The position numbers and the translations under genes are program-made. Of a stretch of DNA of 45,053 bases, positions 1 through 4,201 are shown one piece after another. Source of the DNA: a virus. How positions within the stretch are numbered: position 1 is the stretch's first letter; each line of letters begins with the position of its first letter. Below the pieces are notes generated by a model, which saw only the letters and a list, made by a program, of their open reading frames with translations, did no database searches and was not told the DNA's origin. The stretch covers positions 1 to 45,053 of the IMG/VR virus record IMGVR_UViG_3300010354_000157; one strand, written 5' to 3'.

Positions 1-23
1 CACAAGTTAAGAAAAGACAGGTC

Positions 24-76
24 GATTCCTGATAAGATTCTTGCGTTCAAATCTTATCACTTAGGAGTCCTATTTT
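24..76 (+). terminator. Terminator of the gene upstream of the window
   Basis: Two stacked stems are visible: outer 24-30 with 63-69 (one G-U pair) and inner 31-39 with 50-58, followed by CTATTTT. The form matches the terminators after the other small genes nearby, so it probably closes a cassette whose gene lies left of the window. A short open frame (3-32) reads into it and may be that gene's last codons. Confidence 0.55.
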
Positions 77-196
77 AGTGTCTATAATTATAAGAACTGT
101 TTTTTCGTGAATGGAATCGTGAAGGTGTAATGATACCTGCAGGAGAATAGAATTACAGATAAATGAGAAAGTATAAAGAACTCGTGTATTGTTTCG

Positions 197-223
197 TTTA
201 TACTATTATTTCAGCGCAGGGTG
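197..223 (+). repeat. 27-nt cassette element, copy 1
   Basis: Starts TTTATAC and ends GCGCAGGGTG. It is aligned without gaps to four further copies at 692, 1149, 1614 and 2429. It lies 129 nt upstream of the start codon of the first small gene. It could be a promoter or operator element, an RNA processing or antitermination site, or a recombination site; the sequence alone does not decide. Confidence 0.8.
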
Positions 224-352
224 GGTACAGTACAATTATAGCGGTTCTAGGTGGCAGTGGTTGATTTAGTGGACACTTTATCAAGTGGCACAAAGTGCTT
301 GCGTTCCGCCAGAATAGGTGCAACAATTAAAGAGTCAAGATCAGTTAATCCA
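224..352 (+). promoter_or_regulatory. Type B upstream region of cassette 1, with sigma70-like promoter
   Basis: Shares long identical blocks with 1176-1304, including CAATTATAGCGGTTCT, GGCAGTGGTTGA, TAGTGGACA and AGTGGCACAA. Three AGTGG boxes lie at 256, 268 and 284, the same 12- and 16-nt steps as in cassette 3. A promoter TTGCGT (299-304), 17-nt spacer, AACAAT (322-327) aligns with promoters of cassettes 2 and 4. The last part carries the shared leader word GTCAAGATCAG just before the ATG. Confidence 0.6.
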
Positions 353-592
353 ATGAACGCCATCCGCACTGTTTCTGGATCCAAGAATCAGTATGAGATT
401 AAGAACTTTAAGAGTCAAGATTCTCTCTATAAGTTTATGGCAACTGGTGACAATTCTCTCCGTTGGTCTACTACACAGTGGAACGTTGGTGAATTGAATC
501 TTCCGTCTGGTCACTATAAAACTCAGATTGATTCTCGCTCAATTCGTTATATCAACGTTAAGAACGATAAAGTTTATTCTTTCGCCCGTTAA
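353..592 (+). CDS. Small hypothetical protein, cassette 1
   Basis: A 79-aa soluble protein of unknown function with no membrane segment. It is rich in Ser, Asn and Lys with several aromatic residues (YEIKNF, LYKFMATGDNSLRW, INVKNDKVYSF), suggesting a small mixed alpha/beta fold. An in-frame ATG at 251 would add 34 residues, but the ATG at 353 is chosen because the bases before it (AAGAGTCAAGATCAG then TTAATCC) match the leaders just before the ATGs of the second and fourth small genes, and because the longer start would put coding sequence through the conserved non-coding region shared with cassette 3. There is no clear Shine-Dalgarno sequence. A terminator follows within 12 nt, so the gene is probably transcribed alone. 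Function not recognised. Confidence 0.75.
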   Translation: MNAIRTVSGSKNQYEIKNFKSQDSLYKFMATGDNSLRWSTTQWNVGELNLPSGHYKTQIDSRSIRYINVKNDKVYSFAR

Positions 593-603
593 TTCTTTCG
601 TGA

Positions 604-637
604 AAGGAGTTGTTTATACCAAGCAACTCCTTCTTTT
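604..637 (+). terminator. Rho-independent terminator of cassette 1
   Basis: Perfect 9-bp stem AAGGAGTTG (604-612) with CAACTCCTT (624-632), 11-nt loop, then CTTTT. It begins 12 nt after the stop codon. Confidence 0.85.
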
Positions 638-668
638 ATTCTTTACATTTAACTAAGTATAAAGAATA
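634..668 (+). repeat. Class I 3' module (35 nt), copy 1
   Basis: Identical over 35 nt to 1091-1125. It begins with the terminator T-tract, contains TTTACATTTAACTAAG and ends in TATAAAGAATA. It links the end of cassette 1 to the start of cassette 2. Confidence 0.85.
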
Positions 669-699
669 ATCGTGAAATCGTTATTTTATTCTTTATACT
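656..699 (+). repeat. 14-bp inverted repeat before cassette element 2
   Basis: AGTATAAAGAATAA (656-669) is perfectly complementary to 686-699, with a 16-nt loop. The right arm runs into the 27-nt element. Shorter versions sit before copies 1 (170-177/197-204, 8 bp) and 3 (1114-1124/1145-1155, 11 bp). It has no T-run and may be a protein-binding site or RNA hairpin. Confidence 0.75.
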
Positions 700-718
700 C
701 TTATTTCAGCGCAGGGTG
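692..718 (+). repeat. 27-nt cassette element, copy 2
   Basis: Differs from copy 1 at only one base in 27 (position 9). It ends in GCGCAGGGTG and lies 140 nt upstream of the ATG at 859. Confidence 0.8.
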
Positions 719-858
719 CCTCTAGAGGTATTCTACAGCATCCGGGTGTCCGGTCAACCGGTTTTTATACATTGACACATTAGCATTGCTGATCGTTCAA
801 CGCTTGACAGGATCCTGGATCTCCTGTATCTTAAAAGGGTCGAGATCAGGTTAATTCA
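719..858 (+). promoter_or_regulatory. Type A upstream region of cassette 2, with sigma70-like promoter
   Basis: Shares with 2456-2599 the blocks CCGGTCAACCGGTTTT and TTGACACATTAGCATTGC. Small palindromes are visible: CCTCTAGAGG, CCGG-GTGT-CCGG and CCGGTCAACCGG. A good promoter TTGACA (804-809), 17-nt spacer, TATCTT (827-832) lies just upstream of the conserved leader GGGTCGAGATCAG. Transcription from it would start about 20 nt before the ATG at 859. An additional TTGACA at 772-777 has no good -10 partner. Confidence 0.65.
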
Positions 859-1041
859 ATGCACGCCCGCACAATCGCTGACCTGCTGATGAACATTCTG
901 TCGCCCGATGATGCAACGGACTTGATTCTTTCCATGCACAATACTTCAGATGGTGCTGATGTACTTCGTCGCATTGTGCGCGATGACATTAGTGGCGCTG
1001 GTGATCTGATCGCTAACGCATTGTGGTTCCGCACTAAGTAA
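859..1041 (+). CDS. Small hypothetical protein, cassette 2
   Basis: A 60-aa acidic, probably all-helical protein (MHARTIADLLMNILSPDDA...) with no Cys and no membrane segment. The start is supported by the shared leader (GGGTCGAGATCAG) a few bases upstream and by the promoter at 804-832. Codon choice is GC-rich (CGC, CTG, GGC) compared with the structural genes to the right. A 13-bp terminator follows the stop codon within 14 nt, so the gene stands alone. Function not recognised. A longer minus-strand open frame over the same bases is judged a shadow because the promoter, leader and terminator all belong to the + strand. Confidence 0.7.
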   Translation: MHARTIADLLMNILSPDDATDLILSMHNTSDGADVLRRIVRDDISGAGDLIANALWFRTK

Positions 1042-1054
1042 CACAAACTCGTGA

Positions 1055-1096
1055 AAGGACTTCGTGAATACAAACATCACGAAGTCCTTGTTTTAT
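1055..1096 (+). terminator. Rho-independent terminator of cassette 2
   Basis: Perfect 13-bp stem (1055-1067 with 1077-1089), 9-nt loop, then G and TTTT. It is preceded by CTCGTGA, a word also found before the cassette 1 terminator in the form TTCGTGA. Confidence 0.88.
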
Positions 1097-1125
1097 TCTT
1101 TACATTTAACTAAGTATAAAGAATA
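1091..1125 (+). repeat. Class I 3' module (35 nt), copy 2
   Basis: Exact copy of 634-668, again running from the terminator T-tract to TATAAAGAATA. Its end forms an 11-bp inverted repeat with 1145-1155. Confidence 0.85.
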
Positions 1126-1148
1126 GAATAGTGATTCTTGTTTAATTC

Positions 1149-1175
1149 TTTATACCAGTATTTTCGCGCAGGGTG
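1149..1175 (+). repeat. 27-nt cassette element, copy 3
   Basis: Starts TTTATACCAG, as copies 4 and 5 do apart from the first base, and ends GCGCAGGGTG. It is 129 nt upstream of the ATG at 1305, exactly the distance seen in cassette 1. Confidence 0.8.
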
Positions 1176-1304
1176 CCTCTGGATCAATTATAGCGGTTCT
1201 GAAGGGCAGTGGTTGAAATAGTGGACAGTATGATTAGTGGCACAAGGTAACTGGAATGGGTCGGGATCTGGTGTAACTTTAAGAGGTCGAAAGGGATTCA
1301 ACCG
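1176..1304 (+). promoter_or_regulatory. Type B upstream region of cassette 3
   Basis: Same length as the cassette 1 region and the same three AGTGG boxes (1208, 1220, 1236). A possible weak promoter CTGGAA (1251-1256), 17-nt spacer, TAACTT (1274-1279) begins 75 nt after the 27-nt element, exactly as in cassette 1. A possible Shine-Dalgarno AAGGG lies shortly before the ATG. Confidence 0.55.
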
Positions 1305-1538
1305 ATGCCCACTGAATTTGCCACTCCTGAGCACTTCGCCCGTTGGGAATCTCATGCGCAAACGCTAGACTGTTACACTCTGAAATATATCATTCTAGAC
1401 TGCCAAAAGGCAGCAGAAGCGATGCGTGGGCACAATCCAATCCGTGAGGGTTACTATATTGATCAGGCATGTACTTACGGCATGGAACTGACACGTAGAA
1501 ACCGCGAATTGCCTGCTGGTTTGCGTCATCGAGTCTGA
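1305..1538 (+). CDS. Conserved small phage protein, cassette 3
   Basis: A 77-aa protein of unknown function. The middle (LKYIILDCQKAAEAMRGHNP) and the segment GYYIDQACTYGMELTRRN follow a pattern seen in small phage proteins that pair a Lys/Ala helix with a Y-x-D-x-x-x-T-Y-G-x-E-L-x-R-R motif; this recognition is from memory of family patterns. It is probably a two-helix soluble protein with two Cys (residues about 23 and 33) plus one at about 55. The ATG at 1305 has AAGGG 9-13 nt upstream and stands at the conserved distance from the 27-nt element. A terminator follows 32 nt after the stop codon. Confidence 0.75.
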   Translation: MPTEFATPEHFARWESHAQTLDCYTLKYIILDCQKAAEAMRGHNPIREGYYIDQACTYGMELTRRNRELPAGLRHRV

Positions 1539-1570
1539 CGTATTTGCCACCCAAAGTATAAAGAACTATA

Positions 1571-1604
1571 GGGTCCTTAAGTGTTACTTAGGGACCCATC
1601 TTTT
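1571..1604 (+). terminator. Rho-independent terminator of cassette 3
   Basis: 12-bp stem (1571-1582 with 1586-1597, one G-U pair) closing a 3-nt loop, followed by ATCTTTT. Its last part belongs to the 46-nt class II module. Confidence 0.85.
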
Positions 1605-1640
1605 CGTCAATTTGTTATACCAGTACTTTCGCGCAGGGTG
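1595..1640 (+). repeat. Class II 3' module plus cassette element (46 nt), copy 1
   Basis: Identical over 46 nt to 2410-2455. It runs from the end of the terminator stem (CCCATCTTTTCGTC) through the fourth 27-nt element (1614-1640). Confidence 0.9.
1614..1640 (+). repeat. 27-nt cassette element, copy 4
   Basis: Identical to copy 5 and different from copy 3 at two bases. The upstream region that follows is 161 nt, the longest of the five. Confidence 0.8.
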
Positions 1641-1801
1641 TGCTTGCTAGTAGTCTACAGCATCCGGAGATCCTGTCAAGGGTTTTTCGTGAATTGAAAC
1701 ATTTGCATCGCTTATCTGTAACATAAGTAACACTAATCAAAAAAGGGTTGACCTTTCCGTGATTCTGTGGGATCCTTAAAGGGTCGAGATCAGTCAATCC
1801 C
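1641..1801 (+). promoter_or_regulatory. Type A upstream region of cassette 4, with sigma70-like promoter
   Basis: A diverged type A region: TAGTCTACAGCATCCGG, then CCTGTCAAGG in place of CCGGTCAACCGG, then TTGAAACATTTGCATCGC in place of the TTGACACATTAGCATTGC block. A promoter TTGACC (1748-1753), 17-nt spacer, GATCCT (1771-1776) aligns with that of cassette 2. The leader GGGTCGAGATCAG precedes the ATG. Confidence 0.6.
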
Positions 1802-2122
1802 ATGCGCCAGATCGAAACCCTGATGAACGCTGCCATCCTGGGCAACGTTGACTGGAAGAAAGACAATACGGAGGTTGTGTATAACGAACACTCTGGCAAT
1901 TCTCACGTCTATCTTTATGGCGAAGAGATTGCAATTGTTGGTGAACACTTCGTCAAGATCTTCGACGGTGGGCGTAAGTCTCAAACCACAAAGAGTCGCC
2001 TGAACGCTATTCTTTCTGAGCACGGAGTTGATGGCGATTGTGTATTCCAACGCCAGGGTAAGTGGTTCCTAATTGATGACAAACAGGAGGAAGAATTCGA
2101 GAACGGTTACATCTTCGCCTGA
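1802..2122 (+). CDS. Conserved hypothetical phage protein, cassette 4
   Basis: A 106-aa soluble protein of unknown function. It begins with a helix (RQIETLMNAAILGNVDWKKDNTEV), followed by a probable beta-rich centre (SHVYLYGEEIAIVGEHFVKIFDGG), the segment TTKSRLNAILSEHG and an acidic C-terminus. Proteins with the pattern M-N-x-A-I ... NTxV ... TTKSRLNALL are familiar as uncharacterised genes of T4-like cyanophages (recognition from memory). The ATG at 1802 fits the conserved leader. No convincing terminator follows; the next gene starts 59 nt later without a cassette element, so these two are probably co-transcribed. Confidence 0.8.
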   Translation: MRQIETLMNAAILGNVDWKKDNTEVVYNEHSGNSHVYLYGEEIAIVGEHFVKIFDGGRKSQTTKSRLNAILSEHGVDGDCVFQRQGKWFLIDDKQEEEFENGYIFA

Positions 2123-2181
2123 TACATTGACCTGGGTTATGTCACTAAACTAACCTAACCAGTTCTTTATACTTTTCGACC

Positions 2182-2370
2182 ATGAATCTCTCTGGTGTTT
2201 CCTACATTCAGATCACTGGCGAACGTGTTACTTTCGACCGCACGATTGCAGGTTGGATTGCTACTGGTTGGGAAAAAGGTTTGCCTATTTGTCGCAAACC
2301 AATGACGGAGCAAGGTGTACTTAACACTCTGTTGCGTTATAAGAATCCCGATGCAATTATCATGTCCTGA
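2182..2370 (+). CDS. Small hypothetical protein, second gene of cassette 4
   Basis: A 62-aa protein (MNLSGVSYIQITGERVTFDR... ending NPDAIIMS) with one Cys and a Trp-rich centre (GWIATGWEKGLP). Function not recognised. It has no 27-nt element or type A/B region of its own. The 59 nt before it carry only TTCTTTATAC and no clear Shine-Dalgarno site. It ends in a strong terminator, so it is likely the distal gene of a two-gene unit with the 1802 gene. The start is the first ATG after an in-frame stop. Confidence 0.65.
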   Translation: MNLSGVSYIQITGERVTFDRTIAGWIATGWEKGLPICRKPMTEQGVLNTLLRYKNPDAIIMS

Positions 2371-2386
2371 GTAACACAAACCGTAA

Positions 2387-2419
2387 GGCACCTGAGTTAT
2401 ACTTAGGTGCCCATCTTTT
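2387..2419 (+). terminator. Rho-independent terminator after the 2182 gene
   Basis: 11-bp stem GGCACCTGAGT (2387-2397) with 2401-2411, one G-T mismatch pairable in RNA, 3-nt loop TAT, then CATCTTTT. It is preceded by GTAACACAAACCGTAAGG, resembling the segment before the cassette 2 terminator. Confidence 0.87.
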
Positions 2420-2455
2420 CGTCAATTTGTTATACCAGTACTTTCGCGCAGGGTG
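2410..2455 (+). repeat. Class II 3' module plus cassette element (46 nt), copy 2
   Basis: Exact copy of 1595-1640, including the fifth 27-nt element (2429-2455). Confidence 0.9.
2429..2455 (+). repeat. 27-nt cassette element, copy 5
   Basis: Identical to copy 4. It lies 144 nt upstream of the ATG at 2600. Confidence 0.8.
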
Positions 2456-2599
2456 CCCCTACGGGTAGTCTACACGATCCGGGTACCCGGTCAACCGGTT
2501 TTAACACATTGACACATTAGCATTGCTGATCGGTCGAATCCGTAGAATCCGCCGAATCGGGTGTAGGATGGCGGAGCAATCCGCACCAAGGGCGAAGCA
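2456..2599 (+). promoter_or_regulatory. Type A upstream region of cassette 5
   Basis: Carries CTACGGGTAG, the palindrome CCGGGTACCCGG, then CCGGTCAACCGGTTTT and TTGACACATTAGCATTGC (TTGACA at 2509-2514), as in cassette 2. The distal part departs from the other cassettes: short GAATCC repeats (2535-2560) and no GTCGAGATCAG leader. No -10 at a standard distance from the TTGACA is visible. A Shine-Dalgarno candidate AAGGGCG lies 7 nt before the ATG. Confidence 0.5.
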
Positions 2600-3349
2600 A
2601 TGTCTACTCTCACCGCCGCCGATTCTGCCCGTATTGATGCACTTCTCGATCGCGTGATCGGTGATCTGAGCGCGATCAATCCTCAGGCAGGTGCAAACCT
2701 TGAGTACGATCTTGCGCAGTCCGATGATCGTATTGTGCAGACCTTTAGTGTTAGCACCCGCCGCGACGGTTTGATCACCTTTCAGTCTGATTTGACTGAC
2801 GCTGAGGTTCTTCAATCCCTGCGTGGTTCGCGTTCACAATTCGCCCAAGATTTGGCGCGTAAGTTCCACAAATTGTCTGCGTCACAGTATGCTTGGGCGC
2901 ACAAGATCGCCGTTGATTCTATCAAGCAACAGCAGAATGTTGCCGTGGTTGATGACACTCAGACCAGTCAATTCGAGGCACTGTTTAATGCTTTCGAGGC
3001 AGCAAAGGCGAAAGGTGCTAAGCGTCTGACCCTGCGATTCGACGGTGTTAATGTGAAACCAAACCGTGATCTTACCGCTCTGTGGGTTACATCACAGACT
3101 GAGACTGAGATGGGTCAGTATGGTCAACAGGCAAAGTATCTGGGTAAGGTTACACGTATCGGGATGGATTCGCGTCTGTCCGATGATGTTAAAGAGGTGA
3201 TTCTGCAGGCGTCCAATGATCCTCTGACCGCTGCAATCCGCTACGGTAAGGTATCGGGTGAGTGTTCATGTTGCGGTCGTGAATTGACTGATCCTCAGTC
3301 GATTGAGCGTGGAATCGGTCCTATCTGCGCCACTAAGTTCGGGTGGTGA
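2600..3349 (+). CDS. DUF6011-like zinc-motif protein, cassette 5
   Basis: A 249-aa protein. Residues 1-60 are acidic and helical. A central segment (about 80-120: FAQDLARKFHKLSASQYAWAHKIA) resembles the small domain that accompanies such proteins in phages. The C-terminus (220-249) carries C222, C224, C225 in a C-x-C-C-G-R-E-L-T-D pattern and C243 in GIGPIC, the arrangement of DUF6011-type zinc-binding tails. The family is uncharacterised; a nucleic-acid role is only an inference. This is the largest and most GC-rich gene of the array, using CGC, CTG and GTC codons freely. The ATG at 2600 has AAGGGCG upstream. A long terminator follows directly. Confidence 0.8.
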   Translation: MSTLTAADSARIDALLDRVIGDLSAINPQAGANLEYDLAQSDDRIVQTFSVSTRRDGLITFQSDLTDAEVLQSLRGSRSQFAQDLARKFHKLSASQYAWAHKIAVDSIKQQQNVAVVDDTQTSQFEALFNAFEAAKAKGAKRLTLRFDGVNVKPNRDLTALWVTSQTETEMGQYGQQAKYLGKVTRIGMDSRLSDDVKEVILQASNDPLTAAIRYGKVSGECSCCGRELTDPQSIERGIGPICATKFGW

Positions 3350-3358
3350 TGTAACCTA

Positions 3359-3399
3359 CCGTGAGGGCACTGTTTTATATCAGTGCCTTTCACGGTTTG
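3359..3399 (+). terminator. Rho-independent terminator of cassette 5
   Basis: Inner stem GGCACTG with CAGTGCC (8-nt loop) extended by outer CCGTGA (3359-3364) with TCACGG (3390-3395), followed by TTTG. It closes the cassette array. Confidence 0.8.
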
Positions 3400-3698
3400 T
3401 ATTAGTATAGTGAATTACTTATGATTGATTCGTGATTGTTTATACGTGTATTCGTGATTCGTGAATGTCGTGAATAGGCAGTTATTTTATGTTGTTTGTT
3501 ATTGTTTATATTTTGCGTTGCGTATATAAAAATCAATAAGTCCCTAACCTACAGAGGTGACAAATCGACCTTTAAATATCACTCTCAAAAAATTTTTCCG
3601 GAAGTAAAAAACCAGTTCTCAAGGTGGCACATAAGTACGCCCACCCTTTAAATAAAGAAATATAATAAGATCATACAAAAAAATTTCGAGGCAAAAAA
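3400..3698 (+). other. Non-coding boundary between cassette array and phage late region
   Basis: No gene is supported. The left part has four CGTGA words (3430-3475) and TTTATAC; composition then drops to AT-rich. Two TTTAAATA words (3571-3578 and 3647-3654) resemble the phage late promoter. TTCTCAAGGTGGCAC (3616-3630) is nearly repeated at 4123-4138. TATAAT at 3661-3666 has no matching -35. The stretch AATTTTTCCGGAAG is a weak palindrome. Confidence 0.5.
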
Positions 3699-3779
3699 AT
3701 GTGCGTCAAATGGATTCATAAGGGTGGATATTCACGACCTGACAAGAGAACTTTGAAGAAGGGTGGAAAGAAAAAGTGA
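3699..3779 (+). CDS. Tiny Lys-rich protein (26 aa)
   Basis: A 26-residue, strongly basic peptide beginning MCVKWIHKGGYSRPDKR and ending in Lys-rich GGKKK. The support is positional: GAGG at 3688-3691 sits 7 nt before the ATG, and its TGA overlaps the GTG start of the next gene (GTGA), a typical translational-coupling junction. Function unknown; a nucleic-acid-binding role would be only an inference from charge. At this length coding potential cannot be proved from one sequence. Confidence 0.5.
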   Translation: MCVKWIHKGGYSRPDKRTLKKGGKKK

Positions 3780-3916
3780 GGAAGCGTCCGTATTGGAATT
3801 TTTGGAAAGTTATCTTTGCTGGGTGGTTAATACGTTATCCGGGAAAGATGATGAGAATTTTTGGAGTGTCAATTGGATTTCTAGTTATAATAATATATAA
3901 TGCAATTACAAAATAA
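3776..3916 (+). CDS. Small membrane protein (46 aa, GTG start)
   Basis: The product begins MRKRPYWNFWKVIFAGWLIR and continues to a hydrophobic stretch (about residues 28-43, IFGVSIGFLVIIIYNA), giving a probable single membrane segment with a basic, Trp-rich N-terminus on the cytoplasmic side. The GTG start overlaps the stop codon of the preceding tiny gene. The N-terminal R-P-Y-W-N-F pattern followed by AGWxIRxP is one I recall from uncharacterised cyanophage membrane peptides. Function unknown. Confidence 0.65.
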   Translation: MRKRPYWNFWKVIFAGWLIRYPGKMMRIFGVSIGFLVIIIYNAITK

Positions 3917-3921
3917 AATTT

Positions 3922-4122
3922 ATGAAAGAACAAGAAAAAATATATCACATATACGCAAAAGGTGAGTGCATTTATCACAATTTATCAGAAGAAAAATTTT
4001 CTGAAACTTGGGAGATGTTGCACAGAATGGTTGATCTATTGGGTGGTAATATTTCAAGAGAAGATTTGGAATACGAAGAAGTTTTTGCAAATAAACTTAT
4101 ACCACTAAATTCTTCATATTAA
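3922..4122 (+). CDS. Small conserved phage protein (66 aa), related to the 4969 gene
   Basis: A 66-aa acidic protein. The layout is a short beta segment (IYHIYAKGECIYHNLSEEKF), a helix (SETWEMLHRMVDLL) and an acidic end (ISREDLEYEEVF). The same layout recurs in the 4969 gene of this window: a Tyr-rich strand, K-G-x-x-I-Y-x-x-L-S-x-E-x, a helix, then I-x-x-x-x-L-x-x-E-E. The two are probably paralogues. It starts 5 nt after the membrane peptide with no clear Shine-Dalgarno site. Function unknown. Confidence 0.75.
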   Translation: MKEQEKIYHIYAKGECIYHNLSEEKFSETWEMLHRMVDLLGGNISREDLEYEEVFANKLIPLNSSY

Positions 4123-4149
4123 TTCTCAAAAAGTGGCAAATTTGTAGAA

Positions 4150-4178
4150 TTGACAAATACTAAATAGAACGATAAAAT
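4150..4178 (+). promoter_or_regulatory. Sigma70-type promoter overlapping a late-type TAAATA box
   Basis: TTGACA (4150-4155), exactly 17 nt, then TAAAAT (4173-4178). The spacer contains CTAAATA (4160-4166), a possible phage late -10 box. Either could drive the glycosyltransferase gene at 4202. Confidence 0.6.
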
Positions 4179-4201
4179 TGATCTGAAGGTTATTTTCAAT
4201 T

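Larger units (their letters stand above)
77..352 (+). other. Non-coding region ahead of the first cassette gene
   Basis: No gene is supported here. The stretch contains a palindrome TATAATTATA (83-92), two TCGTGA words (near 106 and 117), the 8-bp inverted repeat AGTATAAA/TTTATACT (170-177 and 197-204), the first 27-nt cassette element (197-223) and the type B upstream region. An in-frame ATG at 251 is rejected as a start because it falls inside the conserved upstream region. Confidence 0.6.

Noticed and set aside
251-352. ATG at 251 as start of the first gene
   Set aside because: It would translate the type B region shared with the non-coding region of cassette 3; the conserved leader stands right before the ATG at 353.
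846-1073. Minus-strand open frame over the cassette 2 gene
   Set aside because: Promoter, leader and terminator all support the + strand gene; the other frame only reflects GC-rich codons.
1615-2050. Overlapping minus-strand frames covering the cassette 4 upstream region and gene
   Set aside because: They run through the repeated element and promoter region and have no initiation signals.
197-2455. CRISPR array or integron cassettes
   Set aside because: The 27-nt repeats are about 450-815 bp apart with genes between, so not CRISPR. No integrase and no long attC-like palindrome is seen, although recombination at the repeats remains possible.
2530-2560. tRNA-like T-loop word (GGTCGAATCC)
   Set aside because: No acceptor stem, anticodon arm or CCA-side pairing can be built around it; it is part of short GAATCC repeats.
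2823-3029. + strand 68-aa open frame inside the 2600 gene
   Set aside because: Shadow of a well-supported gene in another frame.
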